This document shows positions 26,701-34,885 of a stretch of 64,000 bases of DNA, in pieces. A program made the position numbers and the translations under genes. A model generated the notes under the pieces. That model was not told the origin of the DNA. It did not search any database and saw only the letters and a list, made by a program, of their open reading frames with translations. The DNA is from JAIVGV01 sp031425275 (GTDB lineage: Bacteria > Acidobacteriota > Blastocatellia > Pyrinomonadales > Pyrinomonadaceae). The stretch is taken from NCBI GenBank assembly GCA_031425275.1, contig JANPJA010000078.1:62001-126000 (forward strand). Direction: 5' to 3'. Positions within the stretch are counted from its first letter, which is position 1. Each line of letters begins with the position of its first letter.

Positions 26701-29040
26701 TCAAGTGCGAGATCTTGAAAGGATGTAAATACCGATGGTGGTAAATAGGAGCGGGAGTGAAAAAGCGGCGAGGGTTGGCGGAATCAGACCATAATTCCCT
26801 AATTGCTGAAACAGACTGACCCCACCCCAGAATGCCAATCCGATCACGACGGCACCCAGCAAAGAAATAACGGCCGAGCGCTTCCCGAACATCAGAGCTA
26901 AGGGAATGCTGACGATAGTCATCACGAGTAGGGCGAGCGGGTCGGCGGCCCTCCTTTTTTTAATAATTGAGTACATTGTTAGATCGGAAGCGCTGACGCC
27001 TTGGCTCTGTAAAAGCCTTATGTAGTTGCTTAACTCCGAAGTATTAAGCTCTGAGGGGCGTTTAAGCGACGGCTTAAACGCATCTTGAGACAATGCTAGC
27101 TGGATGGGGTAAGAGTCAAATCGCTGCAATTTACCGGGGATCCTCTCCCTCAGATCAAGCTTGATCGCCCGCTCAATTAGCAAAGTTCCGGATTGTCCCA
27201 CGCGCCCCCTGTGCCCCGTTACGACCCGTAAAATATGAACCCCATTTTCATCGAACTCAAAGCAAGATGGAGATTCGAGGACGTCTGCTCCGGCGCCGAA
27301 TTTAAAACCGTAGATGTTGCCGTCGCCCGCGAGCCATTGCGTTCCCGTGGGGGAAAAGTTGTTGATGCGCCCCCCGCGGATGCGCGTCCTGAGCACGTCT
27401 TGTTTCCGGTTTGCCTCCGGGAGTACCTGTTCCTGAACCAGCCAGTAGACTGAACAGGCTAACAGGGCGAAAACAGCCCCGGGTAGGGCGATGCGGTAAA
27501 TGCTCTGCCCGCTCGCCCACCAAGCCACCGCCTCGCTCCGGCGTGCCATCAGGGAATAACTAACCAGCGTCGCGACGAGCATGGAAATCGGGCTCACGCC
27601 CAGAGCGGCCAGCGGGATTAAATACCAGAGGTAAGCAAGGACAGTCCGCCCGCCCTCGTCCGTGAGAGCCAAAAAGCGCAGTAGTTCAAAGACCGTGAAA
27701 ATGAGAAAGACCCCGACTAGAGTCAGCAGGGATAGGCAAAAATAGGCAAACAAGGAAGAGAGGATCGTCCGGTCGAGGAGTGTGGGGAAGAACCAACTGC
27801 GTAGATCGGTGCGTCCCGCAACCCCCTGTCCGGGCGCCGTAACTCCTCCCTTTTTGAGCTTAATCCGCAGCCCGTTAATGAGATTCCGCTCTCCCGCGAG
27901 CAGCAGCACGGCCCCCGCGCTTAGCGTAAAAGCGGTTGCGAGCCAGGCCCCGGCCGCCACTGGTATCGCCCCGATACGGGCCAGATAATCTCCGCCCAGA
28001 AACAAAAAGTAAAAGATCAGCATCGAGAAAACAGAGAATCCCACAGCGAGCCCACGCCCCCCCCTTTTGGCGCGTATTCCCAGTCCCACCCCGAGCAGGG
28101 CGAAGGCGAGCGGGGTGGTACTCAGGGCCAGACGTTTTTGGGAGGCGGCCCAGGCGGCATCCGCCACACGTTTCAACTCAGGGTCTGGTGAATTGGGACT
28201 GATGCGCGCGCGCAGTTCCCTCCAATTCAACTCCTCGGGTTCGGGGGTGCGGGAGTTGAGTTGTCGGATCACCGCCTCTCTCCCAGTCTTGAGCCGGACG
28301 CGGAGCTGCGCCGAGCGTTCCGTGATCACACGCGAAGCTTCCGCCTCTTCCCAAAGAAGTTCCGCGGGGAGTGTGGTGACGGTCGCGTCCGACAGCACCA
28401 GCTCAGACTGCTCGCCCGTCAGGTCGATTCTCCCGGAGCGTGCGGTGACCAAGCGCAGTTCCCCACCCTGTTCGAGCCAGTGAATAAAGACGCGGCCCCA
28501 CTGGCCGCTAGACTCATCCCCGTCTCGCACATAGATGACCTTGCCGGGCAGTTGGGTGTTGAAAGTTCTGGGCTGGACCGGCGAGTCGAGCTTGTGCAGG
28601 GTCGCGCGCAGCATCGCGCTCCGCATCGACTGGGCCGCTCGCGGCGCTAACTCGAAACTGTTGGCGACGCACAAGAGGGTGAGGGACATCCCGATCAGCA
28701 AGACTGGCGACACGATTCTCCAAGTGCTTGCCCCGGCCGCCCGCAGTGAGATGATTTCGCTATCACTACCCATCCTCCCGAAAGCCGCCGCGGTCCCGAC
28801 CAGCATCGCCATCGGCAGGGTGAAGACCGAGACGTTCGGGATAATTCCCATCGCCACTTCGAGCGCGATGGCGAGCGGGGCGCCGGAAATGCCCAGCAAC
28901 TCCGCAAACTTTCCCACCTGTTGGGCCAACAGCACCGCCGTTAGCAATAGCCACGTGAGAAAAAAATACGGGAGGATAGCCCTGAGTATGTAACGCTCGA
29001 GGAGCCGGCTGCCGCCGAATATCTTCCGCAGTAATAGCAC
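26701..29040 (-). CDS. LptF-LptG fusion, lipopolysaccharide transport permease
   Basis: Two YjgP/YjgQ permeases in one chain of about 780 residues. First copy: RYILRAILPYFFLTWLLL near the start, NVSVFTLPMAMLVGTAAAFGR, then a periplasmic beta-jellyroll and three closing membrane segments ending near residue 395. Second copy: LDRTILSSLFAYFCLSLLTL, ISMLVATLVSYSLMARRSEA, a second jellyroll, and closing segments to IYILSRSRT. In LptB2FG these are two separate subunits that pull LPS from the inner membrane. The GTG at 29040, just after the recO stop and with GGGAG upstream, is preferred; a GTG at 29094 would overlap recO. lptB/lptC are not nearby. Confidence 0.9.
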   Translation of the reverse strand: MLLLRKIFGGSRLLERYILRAILPYFFLTWLLLTAVLLAQQVGKFAELLGISGAPLAIALEVAMGIIPNVSVFTLPMAMLVGTAAAFGRMGSDSEIISLRAAGASTWRIVSPVLLIGMSLTLLCVANSFELAPRAAQSMRSAMLRATLHKLDSPVQPRTFNTQLPGKVIYVRDGDESSGQWGRVFIHWLEQGGELRLVTARSGRIDLTGEQSELVLSDATVTTLPAELLWEEAEASRVITERSAQLRVRLKTGREAVIRQLNSRTPEPEELNWRELRARISPNSPDPELKRVADAAWAASQKRLALSTTPLAFALLGVGLGIRAKRGGRGLAVGFSVFSMLIFYFLFLGGDYLARIGAIPVAAGAWLATAFTLSAGAVLLLAGERNLINGLRIKLKKGGVTAPGQGVAGRTDLRSWFFPTLLDRTILSSLFAYFCLSLLTLVGVFLIFTVFELLRFLALTDEGGRTVLAYLWYLIPLAALGVSPISMLVATLVSYSLMARRSEAVAWWASGQSIYRIALPGAVFALLACSVYWLVQEQVLPEANRKQDVLRTRIRGGRINNFSPTGTQWLAGDGNIYGFKFGAGADVLESPSCFEFDENGVHILRVVTGHRGRVGQSGTLLIERAIKLDLRERIPGKLQRFDSYPIQLALSQDAFKPSLKRPSELNTSELSNYIRLLQSQGVSASDLTMYSIIKKRRAADPLALLVMTIVSIPLALMFGKRSAVISLLGAVVIGLAFWGGVSLFQQLGNYGLIPPTLAAFSLPLLFTTIGIYILSRSRT

Positions 29041-29041
29041 T

Positions 29042-29797
29042 TCAGCCAGACTCCCTGAAAGTGCGGCGTCCGCGCGGAGGGCGTTCCAGGGCACGCGTAA
29101 TTAATTGTTTGGTGAAAGCCTGCACTTCCGCACACAACTCCTTCGCCTCAAGTCCGAGCCCTTGCGCCCAAACGAGTGGGGGCTGCTTCAAGGCAACCTT
29201 CATTTGAGACCAAGCCGGGTGAGAGACCGCAAAGCCTTTCCCGTCTCCGCATATTTTGCAGAGTAGATTCCCCGAGGTCCCGACATGGACGCGGCCGGCC
29301 ACTTCGGAGAGGGATCGCGTGCAAAGCCCACAGTGTTTTAAGTCTGGGAGGAATCCGGATAGCTTGAGCGTCCAGATTTCGAAATAACTGGCAAACCCTT
29401 GGCGATTTTCGGGCGCCTGTGAAAGACCCTCGAGGCAGGCGGCCGACATCCGGAAAAGCTTTTCGTTGGGTTCGTGCGGGGGGGAGAATTCCAGTAGCAG
29501 ACCGCCTAAATATTCGAGTAGTGTGAAGTTCTCCTCCTCCCTCGAAAGATTGAAATAAGATCGCACGATCTCCGTGTCGCTCAGTGAGACTAACTCGCGG
29601 TTCTCTTTCTCAAAGTAGGAGAGGCGGATGTGTGTGAAGGGCTCCAGACTGGCCCCGAACCGGCTTTTAAGCTTGCGTGCGCCGCGGGCCGTCGCGCGCA
29701 CCACACCCGAGTCTCGCGTGAAGAGGACGACGATCCGATCCGCCTCACCGAGTCTCTGTGTGTGTAGCACGATCGCTTCCGTGGATTTTAAACCCAT
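29042..29797 (-). CDS. recO: DNA repair protein RecO
   Basis: A recombination mediator that loads RecA with RecF/RecR. The 251 residues have the OB-fold start EAIVLHTQRLGEADRIVVLFT, ARGARKLKSRFGASLEPF and a four-cysteine zinc site (HCGLC and LLCKIC). It precedes lptFG by one base and follows two small membrane protein genes. Confidence 0.93.
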   Translation of the reverse strand: MGLKSTEAIVLHTQRLGEADRIVVLFTRDSGVVRATARGARKLKSRFGASLEPFTHIRLSYFEKENRELVSLSDTEIVRSYFNLSREEENFTLLEYLGGLLLEFSPPHEPNEKLFRMSAACLEGLSQAPENRQGFASYFEIWTLKLSGFLPDLKHCGLCTRSLSEVAGRVHVGTSGNLLCKICGDGKGFAVSHPAWSQMKVALKQPPLVWAQGLGLEAKELCAEVQAFTKQLITRALERPPRGRRTFRESG

Positions 29798-29849
29798 TGG
29801 TGCGGGGTGCCTCTGCCCTCCCCCCGGCCAATTATGTCCTTCAGGCCAC

Positions 29850-30020
29850 TTACAACGGAATCCAATAAAGTATCCACGCTAGTGCCAATCCGATCGCGAT
29901 GAATTCCGCGAAAATTTTTAAGCCGTAGGTGACACTCGCGCGCGTCGTTTCGCGACCGATGACGCCGAATGCGATTGCCACCAAGGCCGCGAAAGTTGCC
30001 AGCAACAGAAAATGTCTCAA
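29850..30020 (-). CDS. Small two-helix membrane protein (56 residues)
   Basis: A 56-residue frame from TTG 30020: MRHFLLLATFAALVAIAFGV as a first membrane helix, a short polar turn (GRETTRASVTYGLK), and FAEFIAIGLALAWILYWIPL at the end as a second. GGAGG lies five bases before the TTG, and the start overlaps the upstream gene's stop as TTGA, which supports real, coupled translation. Function unknown. Confidence 0.65.
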   Translation of the reverse strand: MRHFLLLATFAALVAIAFGVIGRETTRASVTYGLKIFAEFIAIGLALAWILYWIPL

Positions 30021-30424
30021 GCTTTCCTCCCCGCCGCGATATCATAGGCGTCGAGCATGGAGAGGTAGTTTAGCAGCCCCGCGACGATCAGAAAAATATT
30101 TCCGTATTCCGCTGTCGGTAGAGAGGCTTGATCCGCGAGTCCCACGTTGGCAAATAGGCAGACGGCATAGATGAGTCCTAGGCCGAGGTTGCAAAACCCG
30201 TAAACGTAGGCAAGCATTCCGATCTCTGGTGTGTTATGGAACCCGTACAGATGTCCACCGAGCCAGAGACCCCAGAGAAACATCAAAATTACAGTCCCGC
30301 CGATTATCAGCCCACGGGTGCTGCGGCCCAGCCAGATATGACCCATCCCCGGCACAGCCCACGCGATTGCCCCTATGAGCCAAGCCGTTGAGACTGGTTT
30401 TGATCGTGCTACTTCACTACTCAT
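30017..30424 (-). CDS. Small integral membrane protein of unknown function
   Basis: A 135-residue protein with about four membrane segments: WLIGAIAWAVPGMGHIWLG, GLIIGGTVILMFLWGLWLGG, GMLAYVYGFCNLGLGLIYAV and NIFLIVAGLLNYLSMLDAY. The first segment with its PGxGHxxLGR motif resembles the DUF6677-type/TM2-like small membrane proteins; this is a resemblance only. AAGGA precedes the ATG. It is in a row with the 56-residue membrane protein and recO. Confidence 0.8.
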   Translation of the reverse strand: MSSEVARSKPVSTAWLIGAIAWAVPGMGHIWLGRSTRGLIIGGTVILMFLWGLWLGGHLYGFHNTPEIGMLAYVYGFCNLGLGLIYAVCLFANVGLADQASLPTAEYGNIFLIVAGLLNYLSMLDAYDIAAGRKA

Positions 30425-30466
30425 GATTTTCCTTGATCCTGTGGTTTCTTTATCATCACCAATTAA

Positions 30467-31069
30467 TCAACTACTATTGTTATCGGACGCTACCTGATAG
30501 TAGGCTCCTGAGTGGCAAGGTCGGCAAGTGCGTCGGCCGGCGGCGGTTACTTCCCTTCCGTCGTTAACCCCTTCACCGCAATTTTGACAAATTACCCGAC
30601 TCCGTGGCCGTCCCGGTTGATCGTTTTCTACATAATTTACGACGACCTCCTCATAAGTGAAAAGCTGCTCATCAGTCGCTTGAAGGTAGGTTTGCATCTG
30701 CCGGCTTTTTTTATCGGCAACGGTATCAATAAGCCGCTCCGCCAACTCTCTCGAGCTTTCGAGCGCGGCAATTCTATAAGCCTTCCCCGTCTCGGTATTG
30801 AGAAAAGTGGTTGCCACTTTGCCAAAATCAAAGAATTTAAGACTACGGCGACCGAGACGTACGCCCGTCACGGCACCTATAGCATCGGTCATGCAGCGGT
30901 CTATCTCGACCCAAACAATCAGTTTTTTTCGGTCTTTATCACGTGGGTCATTGATGCCAATTAAGTTGCACCCGAGTATCGCCATCCGCGCTCCTAGTAC
31001 CTGACCGGGACAGAGATGGCCATGTAGGGTGCTACATTCCTTTAACAATTCCGAAAGTGACGGCAACAT
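30467..31069 (-). CDS. FmdE-family protein with C-terminal zinc-ribbon
   Basis: A 200-residue protein whose first half matches the FmdE domain: LHGHLCPGQVLGARMAILG, IDRCMTDAIGAVTGVRLGRRSLKFFDFGKVATTF. FmdE was named from formylmethanofuran dehydrogenase operons, but the domain is common in bacteria without that pathway and often binds metal. The C-terminus adds a CxxC...CxxC ribbon (ICQNCGEGV and RTCRPCHS). No methanofuran genes are nearby, so the substrate is unknown. Confidence 0.85.
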   Translation of the reverse strand: MLPSLSELLKECSTLHGHLCPGQVLGARMAILGCNLIGINDPRDKDRKKLIVWVEIDRCMTDAIGAVTGVRLGRRSLKFFDFGKVATTFLNTETGKAYRIAALESSRELAERLIDTVADKKSRQMQTYLQATDEQLFTYEEVVVNYVENDQPGRPRSRVICQNCGEGVNDGREVTAAGRRTCRPCHSGAYYQVASDNNSS

Positions 31070-31164
31070 ATCGCAAACTTAATGCTTCAATAGAAGAGTC
31101 GGCGCTCCGACGTTATTTAAGATATACCTTTAACCGTCGATATTTAACTTATGTCCTGACAGGA

Positions 31165-32370
31165 TTAATACGTTAAATACTTTTGCCGAATTTCGGCGAA
31201 ACTCCGAAGCGGAGCCGCCCACGAAGAATGTATGCTCTCCAGACTTGCCTCCGTCTCAATTGCTTTGCGTAGGCTGTCCGAGCCGGCAATTACGTCAAAC
31301 GGTTGTCGATCAAGAACGTACTCATAAGGCGGCTCTTTCCACAAGAATTTATCCCTATAAAGTTCATATACTACTTTAACCAGCGCCGCTCCCGTAATGG
31401 TCGAGTCAAACTGTCCGCGTTCAAACGGATGAACCTGTACCCCGCCACACGTCTGCCCGGCGTGCTTCTGAAAGGTCGGTTGAAAGTTACAGGCTCGAAA
31501 ATAGACTCCGGGGAGTCCAATCCCATTCAACTCGCGCGCGTAGAGTGCCGCATCGATGTAAGGCGCGCCGGAAAATTCCAACGGACGGGAAGTGCCACGC
31601 CCCTCCGAAAGCTGCGTCCCCTCCAAGTGGACGGTCCCGGGAAAGACCGTCGCCGTTTCGAGGGTCGGCATGTTCGGGGAGGGTAACACCCACGGGGCGT
31701 CAGTGTCGTCGTGCCAGAAGTTTCTCTCCCAGCCCTCCATCAGCAAAAACTCCATGTCGCAGGCGATCCCGAAGTGATCCCGAAACATCCGCGCCAACTC
31801 GCAGACCGTCATTCCATGCCGGGTCGGAATCGGGAATTGACCCACAAACGACTCGAAACCCGGTTCCAAGACGATCCCCGACACGGTCTCGCCGTTAATG
31901 GGGTTCGGGCGGTCGCAGACAAATACCTTTTTACCGAAACGCGCGGCGGCCCTCATACAATTGGCGAGTGTGTAGATGAAAGTGTAAATGCGGCAGCCCA
32001 CGTCTTGCAGGTCGAAGACCAACACGTCCACATCCTGGAGCATTCGCTCCGTCGGCTCGCGCGTCTCGCTGTAGAGCGAGTAGAGAGGCATCCCCGTCTC
32101 CGCGTCCGTGACGTGCGGGGTCTCGATCATGTTGTCCTGTAGATCGCCGCGGATGCCGTGCTGTGGGCCGAACAGTGCGGTCAGTTTCCAGCCCCTCTCT
32201 TCCCGGAACAAATCAGCCACGTGGCGTAAATCGTGATTGACGGAGGCCTGATTGCAGACTACCCCGATGCGTGCCCCCTTGAGCATGCTTCCCTTCTCCC
32301 CCAGCAAACGCTCCACGCCGAGTGTGACCTTCTTCCGCCCCGATACAGATTTTGCAGTCTGCGTCGTCAT
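31165..32370 (-). CDS. namZ: Exo-beta-N-acetylmuramidase NamZ (DUF1343, GH171)
   Basis: Removes MurNAc from the non-reducing end of peptidoglycan fragments in characterised members. The 401 residues have GVVCNQASVNHDLRHVADLF, TALFGPQHGIRGDLQDNM, DVLVFDLQDVGCRIYTFIYT, CDRPNPINGETV, HGMTVCELARMF and EGRGTSRPLEFSGAPYID. No signal peptide is visible, so it may act in the cytoplasm together with NagZ. GGGAG precedes the ATG. Confidence 0.93.
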   Translation of the reverse strand: MTTQTAKSVSGRKKVTLGVERLLGEKGSMLKGARIGVVCNQASVNHDLRHVADLFREERGWKLTALFGPQHGIRGDLQDNMIETPHVTDAETGMPLYSLYSETREPTERMLQDVDVLVFDLQDVGCRIYTFIYTLANCMRAAARFGKKVFVCDRPNPINGETVSGIVLEPGFESFVGQFPIPTRHGMTVCELARMFRDHFGIACDMEFLLMEGWERNFWHDDTDAPWVLPSPNMPTLETATVFPGTVHLEGTQLSEGRGTSRPLEFSGAPYIDAALYARELNGIGLPGVYFRACNFQPTFQKHAGQTCGGVQVHPFERGQFDSTITGAALVKVVYELYRDKFLWKEPPYEYVLDRQPFDVIAGSDSLRKAIETEASLESIHSSWAAPLRSFAEIRQKYLTY

Positions 32371-32389
32371 ATTTGTCTTCTCCCGATCA

Positions 32390-33175
32390 TTAACCGCACA
32401 AAACCGAGCCGCCGTTGACGTTTAAAACCTCTCCCGTGATGTGTCTCGCCCATTCGCTACAAAGAAAAACTACCGGCCAAGCAATCTCTTCCGCCTTCGC
32501 GACGCGGCCCAAGGGAATAGACGCCTCAATTTTTTGACGCCCGGAGGGGTCGGCCAGAGCCGTTGCCGACATCTCCGTCTCGACCCAACCGGGCGCGACC
32601 GAGTTGACGTTAATGCCGAATGAACCTAACTCAGCCGCGAGCGATTTGACGAGTGATATCTGCCCGCCCTTCGCAGCCGCGTAACTGGAATAATTTGCTT
32701 CGCCCCTCTGTCCCGCCGTCGAGCTGATCAATACGATCCGGCCGAATCCTTCCCGCTTCATGTGCGGCACGGCCTCACGACACAATGCCCAGGAGCCTTT
32801 AAGGTTAATGTCTATGACCCGTTCCCACATTTCTTCGGTATGTGTATCCACCGGGGAGCCCACCCAGAGTCCGGCGTTACAGATCAAAAAGTCAATCCGG
32901 CCGAAGGTTTCCCACGCGCTTGAGACGACCGCTCTCGCTCCCGACACCACACTGACATCACCTTGAACGGACAGCGCACGCACCCCGTGTCTAACCGCCG
33001 TCTCCACCGACCGTGCGGCCGATGCCTCGTCATTCAGGTAATTCACCACTACATTGACGCCACACTCCGCCATTTTTTCTACTACCGCGCGCCCAATCCC
33101 ACGCGAACCACCGGATACTAATGCCACGCGCCCAAGCATTCCTAAAGAATTAGCCGGCATTTTCAACTCGTTCAT
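32390..33175 (-). CDS. SDR-family oxidoreductase (FabG-like)
   Basis: A 261-residue NAD(P)-dependent short-chain dehydrogenase with VSGGSRGIGRAVVEKMAE, NAGLWVGSP, the catalytic Ser in LISSTAG and YxxxK in YSSYAAAKGG, ending GEVLNVNGGSVLCG. It resembles 3-oxoacyl-ACP reductases. No fatty-acid genes adjoin it, so the substrate is open. The 9-residue leader before the fold is not typical of FabG. Confidence 0.88.
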   Translation of the reverse strand: MNELKMPANSLGMLGRVALVSGGSRGIGRAVVEKMAECGVNVVVNYLNDEASAARSVETAVRHGVRALSVQGDVSVVSGARAVVSSAWETFGRIDFLICNAGLWVGSPVDTHTEEMWERVIDINLKGSWALCREAVPHMKREGFGRIVLISSTAGQRGEANYSSYAAAKGGQISLVKSLAAELGSFGINVNSVAPGWVETEMSATALADPSGRQKIEASIPLGRVAKAEEIAWPVVFLCSEWARHITGEVLNVNGGSVLCG

Positions 33176-33269
33176 ATCTTCAATTGCTTTTACCCGATAA
33201 TTAAATCTCCCCCGAATGGGTTATCGGACGCATTCGGGGGTATTGATTTTTTTATCAGGACTTCAGTAA

Positions 33270-34043
33270 TCAGACGGTAGTCGGTTCGTGAATATTTGGG
33301 GTTGAATTGGCGCGTCTGTCCTTCATTAACGCAATTTTCCGCGTGGCATTTATAAAAGCTGAGAAAAGTCGTAGCGATAATTCGTCTGTGATCCAATCGA
33401 TTTCCGGGTGCCATTGGACGCCGACCGCCCAACGCCCCGGTCGGGTATCTTCAAGCCCCTCAATCAAACCGTCATTTGTCCAAGCCGTGGCGCGTAAATT
33501 TTCTCCTGCCGTCTCGACCGCTTGATGGTGATGACTGTTAACCAGGCATGACTCGGCCCCGGCCAGTTCCGACAACAAACTTCCTTGGAGCAGCCGCACG
33601 CGGTGCGAGCGGCGCTCACGCGGCACTCCCTGTTCATGTTTGATGGCGTGGGGCAGTTGCGTCGCGATATCCTGGAACAGCGTCCCGCCGCGGACAACAT
33701 TCCAGATTTGCAGACCGAAGCAAATGGCTAGGAGCGGCAGACGCCTGCGCTCGACTTCCGAAAGTAGTAGGGCGTCCGTCTCATCGCGTAAAGGGTGAAC
33801 TTGTCCGAGTGCCGGATGAGGCTCCCGCCCGTAGCTCAGTGGATCGACGTCCGAAGCGCTGCCGGGCAGGAGAACCCCGTCGAGACGCTCGGCGACCGCC
33901 GACACGTAATCCGGGCGCGGGATCAGTGAGAGGTGGACGGGGATTCCCCCCGCCGCTTCCACCGCTTCGCTGTAATAACGCGCCAAATAAAAACGCTCGG
34001 TCTCTACCTCGTGGCGCATCGTAATGCCGATCAACGGTCGCAT
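33270..34043 (-). CDS. Gamma-glutamyl-gamma-aminobutyrate hydrolase family protein (peptidase C26)
   Basis: A class I amidotransferase-like hydrolase of the PuuD type. About 257 residues: RPLIGITMRHEVETERF, GVLLPGSASDVDPLSYG, nucleophile Cys in LAICFGLQIWNVVRGG (most relatives have CRGxQ), SHHHQAV, and VQWHPEID for the His-Glu pair. ATG 34043 has GGTGAG five bases upstream; a GTG at 34052 adds three residues. The natural gamma-glutamyl substrate is not evident. Confidence 0.88.
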   Translation of the reverse strand: MRPLIGITMRHEVETERFYLARYYSEAVEAAGGIPVHLSLIPRPDYVSAVAERLDGVLLPGSASDVDPLSYGREPHPALGQVHPLRDETDALLLSEVERRRLPLLAICFGLQIWNVVRGGTLFQDIATQLPHAIKHEQGVPRERRSHRVRLLQGSLLSELAGAESCLVNSHHHQAVETAGENLRATAWTNDGLIEGLEDTRPGRWAVGVQWHPEIDWITDELSLRLFSAFINATRKIALMKDRRANSTPNIHEPTTV

Positions 34044-34200
34044 TGTTCTCACCCGCCGGTAACGGAATTTAAGTCGGCAAGCCCTTCCATTTCATCCGCG
34101 CTTAGTTCAACTATCATACCGCAAATCGGTTCCGGTGCCGATCCTTGTCACTTGTTTTGAAAGGCGTCTCACGTTAACCCGACGCCCGCGGCGGCACTCC

Positions 34201-34230
34201 TTGACTTCACTTCCGGCCTCTCCCTATAGT
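34201..34230 (+). promoter_or_regulatory. Sigma-70-type promoter of hslVU
   Basis: TTGACT (34201-34206), an 18-base spacer, TATAGT (34225-34230). Transcription would start near 34237, only about 8 bases before the hslV ATG, and no ribosome site lies between: a nearly leaderless message. Confidence 0.6.
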
Positions 34231-34244
34231 TCCCGTTTGTAACG

Positions 34245-34802
34245 ATGAGGAAAAATTCTACAACGCCGCGCACGCGCAGCACCACCGTCTTACTCGTCCG
34301 CAGGGACGGGCGGGTCGCACTCGCGGCCGACGGTCAGGTCACGCTCGGCGACACGGTCATGAAAGCTTCGGCGCGCAAGGTGCGCCGCCTTTACAACGAC
34401 CGCATTCTCGTCGGCTTCGCGGGCGCGACCGCCGACGCTTTCTCCCTGCTCTCGCGTTTTGAGAGCAAGCTCGAACAGTATCAGGGGAATTTGGAGCGCG
34501 CCGCCATCGAACTGAGCAAGGATTGGCGGACGGACAAAATACTGCGCAACCTCGAAGCCCTGCTCCTCGTCGCCGACGACAAGACTTCATTCCTGCTCTC
34601 CGGGAACGGCGACGTAATCTCGCCCGACGAGCGCGACGACGCCCTCGCCATCGGTTCGGGCGGGGCCTTCGCGCTCTCGGCCGCCCGCGCCCTCCTCCTC
34701 CACACGGAGTTGAACGCTCGCGACGTGGCCGTGGCGGCCATGAAAATCGCGGGCGACATCTGCATCTATTCCAACCAGAACATCGTGGTCGAAGAACTGT
34801 GA
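34245..34802 (+). CDS. hslV: ATP-dependent protease subunit HslV
   Basis: The peptidase ring of the HslUV (ClpYQ) protease. The mature N-terminal Thr lies in STTVLLVRRDGRVALAADGQ. Before it are about 12 residues (MRKNSTTPRTRS) that must be removed; most HslV have only Met, and no nearer start codon exists here. Other family motifs: GDTVMKASARKVRRL, GFAGATADAFSLLSRFE and IGSGGAFALSAARALL. hslU follows after a repeat element. Confidence 0.95.
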   Translation: MRKNSTTPRTRSTTVLLVRRDGRVALAADGQVTLGDTVMKASARKVRRLYNDRILVGFAGATADAFSLLSRFESKLEQYQGNLERAAIELSKDWRTDKILRNLEALLLVADDKTSFLLSGNGDVISPDERDDALAIGSGGAFALSAARALLLHTELNARDVAVAAMKIAGDICIYSNQNIVVEEL

Positions 34803-34885
34803 TTAGTGGTGTCAGATGTCAGATGTCGGAGACAAGCAACACGTCCAGCTCTAACATCTGACTTCTGACTTCTGACTTCTATCAA
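34803..34885. repeat. Inverted heptad-repeat element C
   Basis: Left arm 34811-34832 (GTCAGAT GTCAGAT GTCGGAG). Right arm 34851-34880 (TCTGACT TCTGACT). The two are mostly reverse complements. The element fills the entire gap between hslV and hslU and ends five bases before the hslU ATG, so it takes the place of a normal ribosome site and may influence hslU expression. Confidence 0.65.

Noticed and set aside
34803..34885. CRISPR-like repeat structure
   Set aside because: Units are 7 bases, degenerate, and arranged as one inverted pair; no spacers or cas genes.
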